From Magnetococcales bacterium (lineage in GTDB: Bacteria; Pseudomonadota; Magnetococcia; Magnetococcales; JADGCH01): a stretch of DNA of 34,265 nt. Under the pieces are notes generated by a model. The model saw nothing but the letters and a program-made list of their open reading frames with translations, ran no database searches and was not told the origin of the DNA. The stretch spans positions 1-34,265 of the forward strand of contig JADGCM010000003.1 of assembly GCA_015228995.1 (NCBI GenBank), given 5' to 3'. Position numbers and translations under genes: made by a program. Positions 18,298 through 27,834 of the stretch are shown one piece after another. Positions within the stretch are counted from its first letter, which is position 1. The number at the start of each line of letters is the position of its first letter.

Positions 18298-19506
18298 ATG
18301 AAACGTAGAGAATTTCTTCAGTCGTCTATGGCCATGGCCGCCGGTGCGGCCTTACCGACTTTGGGGGCAGCAGCGGAGCCGGCCTCAGTGGGCAAGCCCG
18401 TGGTCAAGAGCTACCGACAGTTGGGCAAGACAGCCATTACCATGAGTGATATCTCCTTTGGGGCGGGCAAGTTGGCTTCTGCATCAATGATTCTGCGTGC
18501 CATCGATCAGGGGGTTAATTATTTCGATACCGCCCCTGATTACGGTAGTAGTGAAGCCTTGATCGGCGAGGCCATGACCAAGTTCAAGCAACGCGATAAA
18601 ATTTATATCGCTTCCAAGTATTGTGAGGCAATTCCCTATCCAGCCCATTTAGCTATTGGTAAGTCTAAGGCCGATTATATCGCCGCTGTCGATGCCAGCT
18701 TGAAACGGATGAACTTAGATTATTTGGATGTCGTTTTTGTCCATGCTATTGGTGAGAAATCTGCTTCGGTAGAGCAAGAGCAGCAGCGGCTGCTAGATGC
18801 TACCATGCTGGAGGCAACGGAGGCCCTGAAAAAAGCCGGTAAAGTGCGTTATTTAGCGGTTTCTTCGCACGGTCCCAACAACCTGGAACCCTTATTGACA
18901 ACGGCAGTGGCCAGCGGCCACTATGATATCATCATGACCGCTTTCAATTTCATGAAGTTTCCCCAATTGCCCGAAGTTCTCAAAATGGCCGCAGCTCGTG
19001 GCGTTGGCATCATCGCTATGAAAACTTTGGCGGGGGCCAAGGAAAGCCAAGTGGAGGCCGGAGCGGCTGTTTTTGAACATGCTGCCTTCCGTTGGGTACT
19101 GAAACATCCTCAGATAGCTGGTCTGGTGGTTACGATCAAAACAGTGGACGATTTGAATCTTTATCTACAGGCCTCTGGCAGCTCTTTTGCGGCGGCCGAC
19201 CAACAAGCATTGGATCTCTACGCGGCGCGCCATGGACAAAATTATTGTCGTACTGGCTGTGGTGACTGTATGGGCTCTTGTCCGCAGGGTGTTGATATTG
19301 CCAATATCTTGCGTTACCAAATGTACTTTGAAGACTACGGCGACGAAAAACGAGCGATGCAAAGCTATGCGGCGTTGAGCCATTCGGCCTCACCCTGTGC
19401 CAGTTGTCAGCAACCGAGCTGCACGGCAGCTTGCAGTCACGGCTTGCCGGTAGCCAATAAGCTACAAGCGGCGCATCGGACGCTATCGTTTACTATGGTC
19501 GCTTGA
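18298..19506 (+). CDS. Tat-type aldo/keto reductase with C-terminal Fe-S cysteine clusters
   Basis: KRREFLQSS twin-arginine signal, YFDTAPDYGSSEALIGEAM, CRTGCGDCMGSCPQGVDI and CASCQQPSCTAAC. Confidence 0.88.
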   Translation: MKRREFLQSSMAMAAGAALPTLGAAAEPASVGKPVVKSYRQLGKTAITMSDISFGAGKLASASMILRAIDQGVNYFDTAPDYGSSEALIGEAMTKFKQRDKIYIASKYCEAIPYPAHLAIGKSKADYIAAVDASLKRMNLDYLDVVFVHAIGEKSASVEQEQQRLLDATMLEATEALKKAGKVRYLAVSSHGPNNLEPLLTTAVASGHYDIIMTAFNFMKFPQLPEVLKMAAARGVGIIAMKTLAGAKESQVEAGAAVFEHAAFRWVLKHPQIAGLVVTIKTVDDLNLYLQASGSSFAAADQQALDLYAARHGQNYCRTGCGDCMGSCPQGVDIANILRYQMYFEDYGDEKRAMQSYAALSHSASPCASCQQPSCTAACSHGLPVANKLQAAHRTLSFTMVA

Positions 19507-20450
19507 TGGCTGCTGAAGCGCCGGTAGCCGTACGGTTGCTGTTGTTAGTGCTGTTGCCGTTGTTGGCAGCGGTGTTGTATGGGCGGGGGCAGCATTACGA
19601 TTCTACTTTGCTGGACTTCAAATCGGCGCGCAACCCGGTGACGGTGCTGTTGCCGCACCAAGCCGGTGATTGGCAACGTCAGGCTGAGGTGCGTTTGTTC
19701 GGTAAAGATAACCTCTACGAGTACATCAACGGCCATGCTGAGTATTTTTTAGGTGCCGGTTTTCGCTCTTTGGTGGTGGCCGAATATCGGTTGCCGACCG
19801 ACACTCGGCCATCGGTGGTCGCTGATGTCTACGACATGGGGGAAGCGATCAACGCCTTTGGTGTCTTGATGGAGGAGATGGGCCCCACCGGCCAATCTGT
19901 TGACATCGGCGAGACTGGCTTACAAAGCCAGCGCAGTCTGGGTTTTACCAGCGGCCCCTATTACGTCAAATTGGCCGCTTTTGCCGATCATCTACCGCTA
20001 TCGACGCTGGCGCAAACGATCAACAAGGCCTTGTTCAAAACGGCCGGGCCTGCTCAGGGTCGCATCTCCTGGCAAGGCCTTTTTCCCGATCTGGGCACGG
20101 TCACCAGCAGCCGCTTTATCAAGGAAAATTACCAAGGCTGGAGTTTTCTGCAACGTGTGGTCGAACGCAGTTTTATCCGCGCCGATGGTACCGTGATCCG
20201 TGCCTTCAGCGTCTCTGGCACAGCGGAACAGATGGCTGCGGTGCAACAAGCGTTGCTGACATTCATGCGCCAGGAGGAGAATAAGGTAACGGATACCCAG
20301 GTCGATGGAATGCGAATCCTGCAGATCACGGATCGTTACGAAGGAGATTGGATTTTGCTGCCGGTTAATAAGGGTTGGTTGGGGGTTTTTCATCCCCTGG
20401 ATTCGCTGTTGCAACAGCAACTAAAGGCTTTTATGAGCTCCCATGGATGA
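19503..20450 (+). CDS. DUF6599-like protein of unknown function
   Basis: N-terminal TM/signal, DNLYEYINGHAEYFLGAGFRSL, VVADVYDMGEAINAFGVLMEE; starts by ATGA overlap with preceding gene. Confidence 0.7.
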   Translation: MMAAEAPVAVRLLLLVLLPLLAAVLYGRGQHYDSTLLDFKSARNPVTVLLPHQAGDWQRQAEVRLFGKDNLYEYINGHAEYFLGAGFRSLVVAEYRLPTDTRPSVVADVYDMGEAINAFGVLMEEMGPTGQSVDIGETGLQSQRSLGFTSGPYYVKLAAFADHLPLSTLAQTINKALFKTAGPAQGRISWQGLFPDLGTVTSSRFIKENYQGWSFLQRVVERSFIRADGTVIRAFSVSGTAEQMAAVQQALLTFMRQEENKVTDTQVDGMRILQITDRYEGDWILLPVNKGWLGVFHPLDSLLQQQLKAFMSSHG

Positions 20451-21468
20451 GAATGATAAAAAGCGTGTTGGCTCCCGCATCAATAAAGTCGAGCCAGCCT
20501 GGAGTCGACGCCGTCTTTTAGTCGAAGCGGGTATCACTACAGCAACGGCAGCGGCTGTGGGCGCCGTTGGCTACTGGGGTTACAGTTCTGAGGCGGTGCG
20601 GCATGCACCGCAGCCGATTTTGACCCTTAAAGACTTCCGAGTGGCGGCCAATACCCTGTACCCATCGCTGGTAGTGGTGCGTGGCGATGCGGTGGCAAAA
20701 ATGGTAGCGGAAGCATTGACACTGTTAGGCGGTATGCAGCGCTTTATCCAACGTGGTGATCGCGTCTTATTGAAGCCCAATGTTGGTTGGGATCGCCAAC
20801 CAGAGCAGGCGGCCAATACCAACCCCGAGGTTGTGGCGGCGGTCGCCCATCTCTGCCGGGAGGCTGGTGCGGCACAGGTATGGGTTACCGATTGCTCCAT
20901 CAACGATCCCCAACGTAGCTTTGTCCGTTCTGGCATTGAATTAGCTGCCCAGCAGGCTGGAGCGACCGTCAAATTACCAGCCAGCAACGATTTTTACCTC
21001 ACCAATATGCATGGCAGTCTCCTCAAAAATTGGCCCGTGGCGCGGTTCTTCCACCAAGTCGATAAGGTGATCAACCTGCCGGTGGTCAAGCATCACTCTC
21101 TAAGTGGCTGCACCGTGGCGATGAAAAATTGGTACGGGGTGTTGGGAGGGCAACGCAACCGCCTCCATCAGGACATCCATACCTCAATTGTTGATTTAGC
21201 CGCTGCTCTGCGACCGACGCTGACCATCGTTGATGCCACGCGGGTGTTAAAACGCAATGGTCCTTCCGGGGGCAGCCTGGATGATGTCGCACTGGAGAAC
21301 ACCTTAGTGGCTGGTCTGGATGAAGTCGCCTTAGATGCCTGGGCGTTGCCTCTGTTGGAATTGACGGTGACGCAGGTACCCTATTTGGCCATGGCTGAGG
21401 CGCGCGGTTTGGGAACCGCTAATTGGCGCAGTCTCCATTGGCTTGAACGTCAGCTCGGATCTGGGTGA
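20443..21468 (+). CDS. DUF362 domain-containing protein
   Basis: DRVLLKPNVGWDRQPEQAANTNPEVVAA, VINLPVVKHHSLSGCTVAMKNWYGVL. Confidence 0.85.
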   Translation: MDENDKKRVGSRINKVEPAWSRRRLLVEAGITTATAAAVGAVGYWGYSSEAVRHAPQPILTLKDFRVAANTLYPSLVVVRGDAVAKMVAEALTLLGGMQRFIQRGDRVLLKPNVGWDRQPEQAANTNPEVVAAVAHLCREAGAAQVWVTDCSINDPQRSFVRSGIELAAQQAGATVKLPASNDFYLTNMHGSLLKNWPVARFFHQVDKVINLPVVKHHSLSGCTVAMKNWYGVLGGQRNRLHQDIHTSIVDLAAALRPTLTIVDATRVLKRNGPSGGSLDDVALENTLVAGLDEVALDAWALPLLELTVTQVPYLAMAEARGLGTANWRSLHWLERQLGSG

Positions 21469-21477
21469 GGGTGCGGG

Positions 21478-22989
21478 ATGTTGCCCAATTTGCGTGCCAT
21501 TCGCCGCCTATACGCTGGCTTCTTTTTGGTGCTGTTCCTGTTGCTGTTGTGGTTGGCCGACTTTAGCCACCTGCAGGGCTATGAGGTTAGCCTGTTTTTG
21601 GAGCTTGACCCTCTAACTGCTTTGGCGGGCGGTCTGACCAGTGCCACCCTCTATCGTGGTCTGGCGCTGTCGTTGTTAATCATCATCTTGACGCTGTTTT
21701 TGGGCCGGTTTTTTTGCTCCTGGGTCTGCCCATTGGGGATCATCAATCAGATCACCAGCCATCTTTTTACGCGGCGGCGACCGGCAGAAGAATATAGACG
21801 CAACCGTTATCAACCGATCTTTCGCATCAAGTATTACCTGTTGACGGCGCTATTGGTTATGGCCGCTCTGGGGGTGTTGCAGATTGGTCTATTGGATCCC
21901 ATTGCCTTGATTACCCGTTCTTTTGTTGTGGGTATCTGGCCTGCCTTGCAGCAGGGCGGGGCTGGTTTTTATCTATCACAGCCCTATTTTATCGGCGGTG
22001 TTTTGATCGCTTTGATTTTATTGGCTATTCTGGTAGCTAATCGCTTTATGACCCGTTATTGGTGTCGAGTGCTGTGCCCTTTGGGAGCGCTGCTGGGGCT
22101 ATTATCATGGCGACCACTGCTCCGTATCCGTCGCGATGTCGATAAATGCAACGATTGCCACAAATGTCTCCAATTTTGCCAAGGTGGTTGTGACCCCGAC
22201 GGGGCCTTGCGGGTGAGCGAATGTCATGTCTGCATGAATTGTATCGAGCAATGCCCGGATGGAGCACTGCACTACGGTCTGGCACAACCGCGCAGCTCCA
22301 TCCACCAGCCGCTTGATGTCAACCGCCGCCGCTTGTTAGAGAGCGGTGTGGTGGCGATGGCTTTTGTTCCCTTGTTGCGCAGTTCTTATTCATCGGCGGC
22401 TTCGCCGCACCCAGCCGTCATTCGTCCGCCTGGATCGTTGCCGGAGCTAGATTTTCTCGCCCGGTGTATTAAGTGTGCAGCCTGCATGCGCGTCTGCCCG
22501 ACCAACGTGCTGCAACCGGCCCTGTTAGAGGGAGGTCTGGAGGCCCTGTGGACGCCGATTTTGGTGAATCGTTTGGGCTATTGTGAACACCACTGCGTCT
22601 TATGTGGTCATGTCTGTCCCACCGGTGCCATTCGTCCGTTGACCGTAGCAGCCAAGGTCGGTACGACCAACCCATCTGAGCCCATCAAGTTGGGGACCGC
22701 CTTTTTCGATCACGGTCGTTGTCTGCCGTGGGCCATGCATACCCCGTGCATTGTCTGTGAGGAGGTGTGCCCGACCGCTCCCAAGGCTATTTGGTATCAG
22801 AAGACAACGATTACCGGTCGTGATGGCCAGCCAATCTCTTTGAAACAGCCTTACGTGGAGCCCGCCCGCTGCATCGGTTGTGGTATCTGCGAAAATAAAT
22901 GTCCTGTCAGCGACATGGCAGCAATTCGGGTGACATCGGTGGGGGAGAGTCGTTCTACCAAGAATGTCATGATTCTGCGTTCTCCATGA
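21478..22989 (+). CDS. Membrane 4Fe-4S polyferredoxin (NapH/NosR-like)
   Basis: CSWVCPLG, CRVLCPLGA plus CxxCxxCxxxC-type clusters CHVCMNCIEQCP, CIKCAACMRVCP, CIGCGICENKCP; multiple TM segments. Confidence 0.88.
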   Translation: MLPNLRAIRRLYAGFFLVLFLLLLWLADFSHLQGYEVSLFLELDPLTALAGGLTSATLYRGLALSLLIIILTLFLGRFFCSWVCPLGIINQITSHLFTRRRPAEEYRRNRYQPIFRIKYYLLTALLVMAALGVLQIGLLDPIALITRSFVVGIWPALQQGGAGFYLSQPYFIGGVLIALILLAILVANRFMTRYWCRVLCPLGALLGLLSWRPLLRIRRDVDKCNDCHKCLQFCQGGCDPDGALRVSECHVCMNCIEQCPDGALHYGLAQPRSSIHQPLDVNRRRLLESGVVAMAFVPLLRSSYSSAASPHPAVIRPPGSLPELDFLARCIKCAACMRVCPTNVLQPALLEGGLEALWTPILVNRLGYCEHHCVLCGHVCPTGAIRPLTVAAKVGTTNPSEPIKLGTAFFDHGRCLPWAMHTPCIVCEEVCPTAPKAIWYQKTTITGRDGQPISLKQPYVEPARCIGCGICENKCPVSDMAAIRVTSVGESRSTKNVMILRSP

Positions 22990-23019
22990 TAGAACACGGT
23001 GCCCCGTATTCTACCATGG
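22984..23019. terminator. Hairpin between convergent genes, possible bidirectional terminator
   Basis: CCATGATAGAACACGG tgcc CCGTATTCTACCATGG: 16-bp arms with 2 mismatches, 4-nt loop; no clear U-tract. Confidence 0.5.
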
Positions 23020-23035
23020 GATTATGTCAATGGAA

Positions 23036-23536
23036 TCAGGCTACCTTCTGATAAGCGCTGTGTTTAGCGCCACAAATCGGGCACTGATCCGGTGCTTCAC
23101 CAAACACGGTATGACCACAGACGCCGCAGATGTGCAACATCTCGTGGTCCAGATCCTGGCCCTGCTCCAGTGCAGCGATGGCCTGCTTGTAAAGATCGCT
23201 GTGGACCTTTTCAACTTCCATGGCTTGGCGCATGCCCTGGGCAGCCCGCTTCTCCCCTTCCTCCTCGGCGGTGGCCACCATACCGGGATACATCTCGGTC
23301 ACTTCGTAATCCTCTCCAGCCATGGCTTCTTTCAAATTATCCAGGGTGGAGTGGATACCGCCCATATTGCGCAGGTGCGTGTGGGCATGCAGGGTTTCTG
23401 CCTCGGCAACAGCGCGGAACAGGTTGGCAATAACCGGGTAACCTTCTTGCTCGGCTTTTTTAGCAAAAGCCAGATACTTGCGATTGGCTTGGCTCTCACC
23501 AGCAAAAGCAGCTTTGAGATTGTCTTTGGTTTTCAC
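23036..23536 (-). CDS. Rubrerythrin
   Basis: LKAAFAGESQANRKYLAFAKKAEQEGYP diiron domain and CGVCGHTVFGEAPDQCPICGA rubredoxin-like C-terminus. Confidence 0.95.
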   Translation of the reverse strand: MKTKDNLKAAFAGESQANRKYLAFAKKAEQEGYPVIANLFRAVAEAETLHAHTHLRNMGGIHSTLDNLKEAMAGEDYEVTEMYPGMVATAEEEGEKRAAQGMRQAMEVEKVHSDLYKQAIAALEQGQDLDHEMLHICGVCGHTVFGEAPDQCPICGAKHSAYQKVA

Positions 23537-23548
23537 GATGGGGACTCC

Positions 23549-24682
23549 TTACTGATTGAGTTCTTTGATCAGAACTGATTTTTGGGTCGTAGCCTGACCA
23601 GTCAGGACAAAACCATCCAGAATGGCCTGCGCATTGAAATGGCGCCCGGTAACACCTGAATCGGATGGTTCTATCTCCCAATGCCCCTCTGTGGTACCGG
23701 GAGGCAAGGTGATGATAGGATATAACGTGGTTTTGATGGCAATGGGCATGACCGGATAGGTGACCGCCGTTTCCTGCCCGCAAAGGGTCGTTGCCAATGC
23801 CTTGGCTCCAGCCATCAGTGGTGCGACAAAGGGTAGATTACGACCATTGACTGCGGCGCAATCGCCCAAAGCGAAAATATCGGCAGCGCTGGTTCTTAGA
23901 TAGCCATCGGTCACAATGCCGCGCTCAACCTGCAGACCAGCCTGTTGCGCCAAGGCTGTAACCGGTCGAACCCCCACTGCCGACAGGATGAGATCGGCCG
24001 TGACAGTAACGCCATTTTTAAGTACTGTCCGGTAACCTGTGCCCGATTTTTCGATGGGACCATTAACGGTCTCAAGATGCCAGACAGCTCCATGACTGGC
24101 CAAAGCCTGCTGCACAGCCCGCCCTGCTTGTTCCGGCAACAGTGAGCTGATCGGCCAGCGATCCGGGCCAATAATGAGGACCTCACGTCCCGATTGCAAT
24201 AAATCGTTGGCAAACTCACAGCCAATCAGACCGGGTCCAATGATAGCGACGCGGCGTGATTGTTGGACCAGTTGCCGAAAATGGCCATAGTCGTCAAGGT
24301 TGTTGACCGACAGCACCTCCTGTGCACCGTCTCCGGTCAAAGGCAAGCGGATGGGGGTTGATCCAATCGCCAACACCAGTTTATCGTAAGTCAAACAAGT
24401 ACTACCGAAAGTGACCGTGTGTTGCTGTGGCTCAATAGCTGTCACAGGCGAGCCGGTTTTGATTTCTGCCTGTAGCTCGGATGCCATTTGCTCAGCCGTA
24501 GCCAGTGTCAGCGCTGTCGTATCCTTGTTTTGCGCCAAAGCTGTTGATAACAATGGCTTGGAGTAATAACGCCCCTCATCGGCTGTGATCAAAACCAGAG
24601 ATCCTGAATATTTCTGGCGACGCAGCTCCTTGGCTAGAGTGTAACCGGCTAGACCAGTACCAATAATACAGATAGGGTTCAT
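23549..24682 (-). CDS. FAD-dependent pyridine nucleotide oxidoreductase (rubredoxin reductase-like)
   Basis: PICIIGTGLAGYTLAKELR, RRVAIIGPGLIGCEFANDL, SAADIFALGDCAAVNG. Confidence 0.88.
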   Translation of the reverse strand: MNPICIIGTGLAGYTLAKELRRQKYSGSLVLITADEGRYYSKPLLSTALAQNKDTTALTLATAEQMASELQAEIKTGSPVTAIEPQQHTVTFGSTCLTYDKLVLAIGSTPIRLPLTGDGAQEVLSVNNLDDYGHFRQLVQQSRRVAIIGPGLIGCEFANDLLQSGREVLIIGPDRWPISSLLPEQAGRAVQQALASHGAVWHLETVNGPIEKSGTGYRTVLKNGVTVTADLILSAVGVRPVTALAQQAGLQVERGIVTDGYLRTSAADIFALGDCAAVNGRNLPFVAPLMAGAKALATTLCGQETAVTYPVMPIAIKTTLYPIITLPPGTTEGHWEIEPSDSGVTGRHFNAQAILDGFVLTGQATTQKSVLIKELNQ

Positions 24683-24691
24683 GGCTGCTAT

Positions 24692-24856
24692 TTAGCACTC
24701 CTCCATATCAAAATCAGCCTTAGCAACACCACAATCGGGACAAGACCAGTCATTTGGCACATCGGCCCATCGGGTGCCTGGCGCAATGCCCTCATCGGGT
24801 ACCCCTTGCGCTTCATCGTAGATATAGCCACAGATGTTACACCTGTATTTTTTCAT
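24692..24856 (-). CDS. Rubredoxin (54 aa; below the ORF-track size cut-off)
   Basis: Manual translation [54 protein letters not shown]. Confidence 0.95.
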   Translation of the reverse strand: MKKYRCNICGYIYDEAQGVPDEGIAPGTRWADVPNDWSCPDCGVAKADFDMEEC

Positions 24857-24877
24857 CGATTTTCTCCTGTTTTACGG

Positions 24878-25456
24878 TTACGGTGACCAGCTCCAGATGG
24901 TGATATAGGTACGTCCGTAGCGCCGCTGTTTCACCAGAGACCAGGGTGGGGTGGCGACCTCTACGGTGGGGCTTTCATGTTCTGCTATCACCCAAGCCCC
25001 TTCTCTTAGCAGCTCCGTCGCCGCCAGCAGCATCAGTGCGGCGCCGATTAGCTCCTGATCGTATTGCCAAGGTGGGTCCATGAATACCACATCAAACGGC
25101 CCCCAGTCCACTACCATAGCGTGTAATCGGGCGTAGCTGGTTGCGGCAACGGCTGAATCTGCCAATAATCGAGCCTGTTGCTGGAGGCCACATTGACGCA
25201 AGTTTGTTTGGATGAGCCGTCGTGCCAGTGGCTGTTGTTCAACAAACAGCACCCGTTGGGCGCCACGGCTCAAGGCCTCAATGCCCAGCGTTCCGGTCCC
25301 AGCAAAGAGATCAAGCACCTGTGCTCCTGGTAAGGAATCCAGCAACATACTAAAAATCGCCTCTCGTACTCGCTCTGTAGTCGGGCGGATCTGTTGGCCT
25401 TGGGCCGGAGAGATCAGACGACGGCCACATAACGTCCCACCAGAAACCCGCAACAT
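24878..25456 (-). CDS. rsmD: 16S rRNA (guanine(966)-N(2))-methyltransferase RsmD
   Basis: IRPTTERVREAIFSML, LDLFAGTGTLGIEALSRGA, DVVFMDPPW. Confidence 0.92.
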   Translation of the reverse strand: MLRVSGGTLCGRRLISPAQGQQIRPTTERVREAIFSMLLDSLPGAQVLDLFAGTGTLGIEALSRGAQRVLFVEQQPLARRLIQTNLRQCGLQQQARLLADSAVAATSYARLHAMVVDWGPFDVVFMDPPWQYDQELIGAALMLLAATELLREGAWVIAEHESPTVEVATPPWSLVKQRRYGRTYITIWSWSP

Positions 25457-25465
25457 GGTGCCCGA

Positions 25466-26233
25466 TTACTCCGGCAACCAAGCTCGTTGGCCGGTAGCAC
25501 TCTGCAACGGCACCATCGGCCGTTGCATCAAGCGGCTGACACACTGTTGTTGTAATATTTGGCTGGTGCTGCCCTGTTCATGGCTGCCATCGGCAAATAA
25601 ACAGAGCAGGTGGTCGCAATAGCGGGCGGCCAAGTTAATATCATGTAATACCATACAGATAGCCCCACCTTTGTTGCGCCAATGTTGGCTGATGTGGTCC
25701 AAAATTTGGATTTGATGATGGGTGTCTAGGTAGACAGTCGGCTCATCCAATAACAATAGCAATGGATCCTGTGCCAATACCCTAGCCAAGGCCGCTCGTC
25801 GCCGCTCGCCACCAGAGAGGCGGCTGACATCGTGTTGGGCGTAAGGCGTCAAGCCGACCACTGCCAGTGCTTGCTGGGCCGCGAGATCATCGCCTTGATC
25901 GTGGTGCCACAGCGTCGCACGACGATGTGGGTAACGGCCGCTCAAAGCCATTGCCAATGCTGTGATCGGAAATAAGGTGTCGCTATCCTGTAACAGCACC
26001 CCCAGAGAACGAGCCAAATCACGACGTCGCCAGTGCGACAAAGGGCGATTTAATAAGGTGATGTGGCCAGCTGCCAGTGGATACAGCGCCGCCAGGGCAT
26101 GCAGTAACGTGCTTTTACCGATGCCATTGGGGCCCAGAATCGCCCAGCAGCTGCCTGCTTCGATGGTCAAATCGAGGTCACGACAAAGGGTGCGGTTATT
26201 GCGAACCACCGTTACAGCATCAGCACGAAGCAT
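25466..26233 (-). CDS. ABC transporter ATP-binding protein (FecE/BtuD/HmuV-like)
   Basis: LGPNGIGKSTLLHAL Walker A, RLSGGERRRAALARVLAQDPLLLLLDEPT signature/Walker B. Confidence 0.9.
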   Translation of the reverse strand: MLRADAVTVVRNNRTLCRDLDLTIEAGSCWAILGPNGIGKSTLLHALAALYPLAAGHITLLNRPLSHWRRRDLARSLGVLLQDSDTLFPITALAMALSGRYPHRRATLWHHDQGDDLAAQQALAVVGLTPYAQHDVSRLSGGERRRAALARVLAQDPLLLLLDEPTVYLDTHHQIQILDHISQHWRNKGGAICMVLHDINLAARYCDHLLCLFADGSHEQGSTSQILQQQCVSRLMQRPMVPLQSATGQRAWLPE

Positions 26234-26325
26234 TGGCTACCACCGAGAAAAGTGCCTTTCCGTTGATTTTTACTGGCAATAGGTGTATCTGTCAAGCGGT
26301 GGCCATTGATTCAAGGAGTGCAGGC

Positions 26326-26850
26326 GTGACCAATCCCAACGATAAACCGAGAATATTAATTGTTGACGATATACCAGGCAATCTCAGAGTAGCACAGGCG
26401 GCACTGGGGGGCGAGTATGAGTTATTTGCCGCGATTAACGGTCAAAAAGCGCTTGAAATTGCTCAGTCAAAACGTCCGCACATCATTCTTCTCGACATCA
26501 TGATGCCGGACATGGATGGTTACGAGGTCTGCCGCCGGTTAAAGTCTGATCCGGTCACCAGCGAGGCAACAATTCTATTCCTTTCCTCCAAAGACGAAGT
26601 CATGGATGAGGTCAAAGGGATTATGTTGGGTGCCGCCGACTTCATCCTTAAACCGATTGAGCCAACTCTGCTCAAAACGCGAGTGATGGGACATATTCAA
26701 CGGGCGCTGGCTCTTCAGTCACTGCAAAAACGTGTTGAACAACTGGAACAACGTCTGAAGGCCGGGAGCCAGCTGGCGCAGCAGGCCCTTGCTGGTGATG
26801 ATCAGGCCCTACCGCAATTGTTGGCCATTTTACAGGTTCCATCCCCATGA
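26326..26850 (+). CDS. Response regulator receiver-domain protein
   Basis: [46 protein letters not shown] start with aaggag RBS. Confidence 0.88.
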   Translation: MTNPNDKPRILIVDDIPGNLRVAQAALGGEYELFAAINGQKALEIAQSKRPHIILLDIMMPDMDGYEVCRRLKSDPVTSEATILFLSSKDEVMDEVKGIMLGAADFILKPIEPTLLKTRVMGHIQRALALQSLQKRVEQLEQRLKAGSQLAQQALAGDDQALPQLLAILQVPSP

Positions 26851-27824
26851 TCGTCAGGCCACGCCGGTTACGGCGCACCGCTACCCTGCGGCGTTTGGTA
26901 CAAGAGACCGCTGTCAGCGCCGCTGATTTTATCTATCCCCTGTTTGTTATCCCGGGCCAGAGCCGGCGTCTACCCGTCGCCTCAATGCCGGGTGTCGAGC
27001 AGCGAACCATCGATCAGGCCTTATTATTGGCGCGACAGGCTTGGGAGGTTGGTATCGGTGCCGTCATTCTGTTTGGTATCCCAGAACAGAAGGACGCGAC
27101 CGGTAGTGAAGCCTACCGGGAGGATGGCTTGGTTCAGCGTGCGATCGCCGCCCTCAAACAGGAATTGCCCGAGCTGCTGGTTATCGCCGATGCCTGCTTC
27201 TGTGAATATACCGACCATGGTCACTGTGGCGTCTTGCAAGGCCACGATGTCGATAATGACGCGACGTTGGAGTTATTGGCTCGTGCCGCCGTTAGCTACG
27301 CTGCCGCTGGCGCCGATATCATTGCCCCGTCCGGAATGATGGACGGCATGGTCACCACCATCCGCACCGCCCTCGACCGCCACGATTATACCCAAGTGGC
27401 TATTCTCTCTTACGCCGCTAAATATGCCTCCGCTTTTTATGGGCCTTTTCGTGACGCCGCTGGCAGCACGCCGCAATTTGGTGATCGTCGTAGTTATCAA
27501 ATGGACAGTGCCAACCGCCGTGAGGCATTGCGTGAGGTAGCATTGGACATCGAACAGGGCGCTGACATGGTGATGGTAAAACCAGCCTTGGCCTATCTTG
27601 ACATTGTCCGCGACGTTCGCAACCGCTTTGATGTGCCGCTAGTGGCTTATAACGTCAGTGGTGAATACGCCATGCTCAAGGCCGCCGCCGCTCAAGGGTG
27701 GATTGATGGCCCCCGCGTCATGATGGAGACCCTGACCGCCTTCAAACGAGCGGGCGCCGACCTCATTATTACCTACCATGCCATTGAGGCGGCGCAGCTG
27801 CTGTTGCCACGGACGTTTCCTTAA
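26847..27824 (+). CDS. hemB: Delta-aminolevulinic acid dehydratase (porphobilinogen synthase)
   Basis: [51 protein letters not shown]. Confidence 0.95.
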   Translation: MIVRPRRLRRTATLRRLVQETAVSAADFIYPLFVIPGQSRRLPVASMPGVEQRTIDQALLLARQAWEVGIGAVILFGIPEQKDATGSEAYREDGLVQRAIAALKQELPELLVIADACFCEYTDHGHCGVLQGHDVDNDATLELLARAAVSYAAAGADIIAPSGMMDGMVTTIRTALDRHDYTQVAILSYAAKYASAFYGPFRDAAGSTPQFGDRRSYQMDSANRREALREVALDIEQGADMVMVKPALAYLDIVRDVRNRFDVPLVAYNVSGEYAMLKAAAAQGWIDGPRVMMETLTAFKRAGADLIITYHAIEAAQLLLPRTFP

Positions 27825-27834
27825 ATCAAGCCAA

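Noticed and set aside
23024-23578. 184-aa plus-strand ORF
   Set aside because: Exactly antisense to rubrerythrin, which has clear diiron and rubredoxin motifs.
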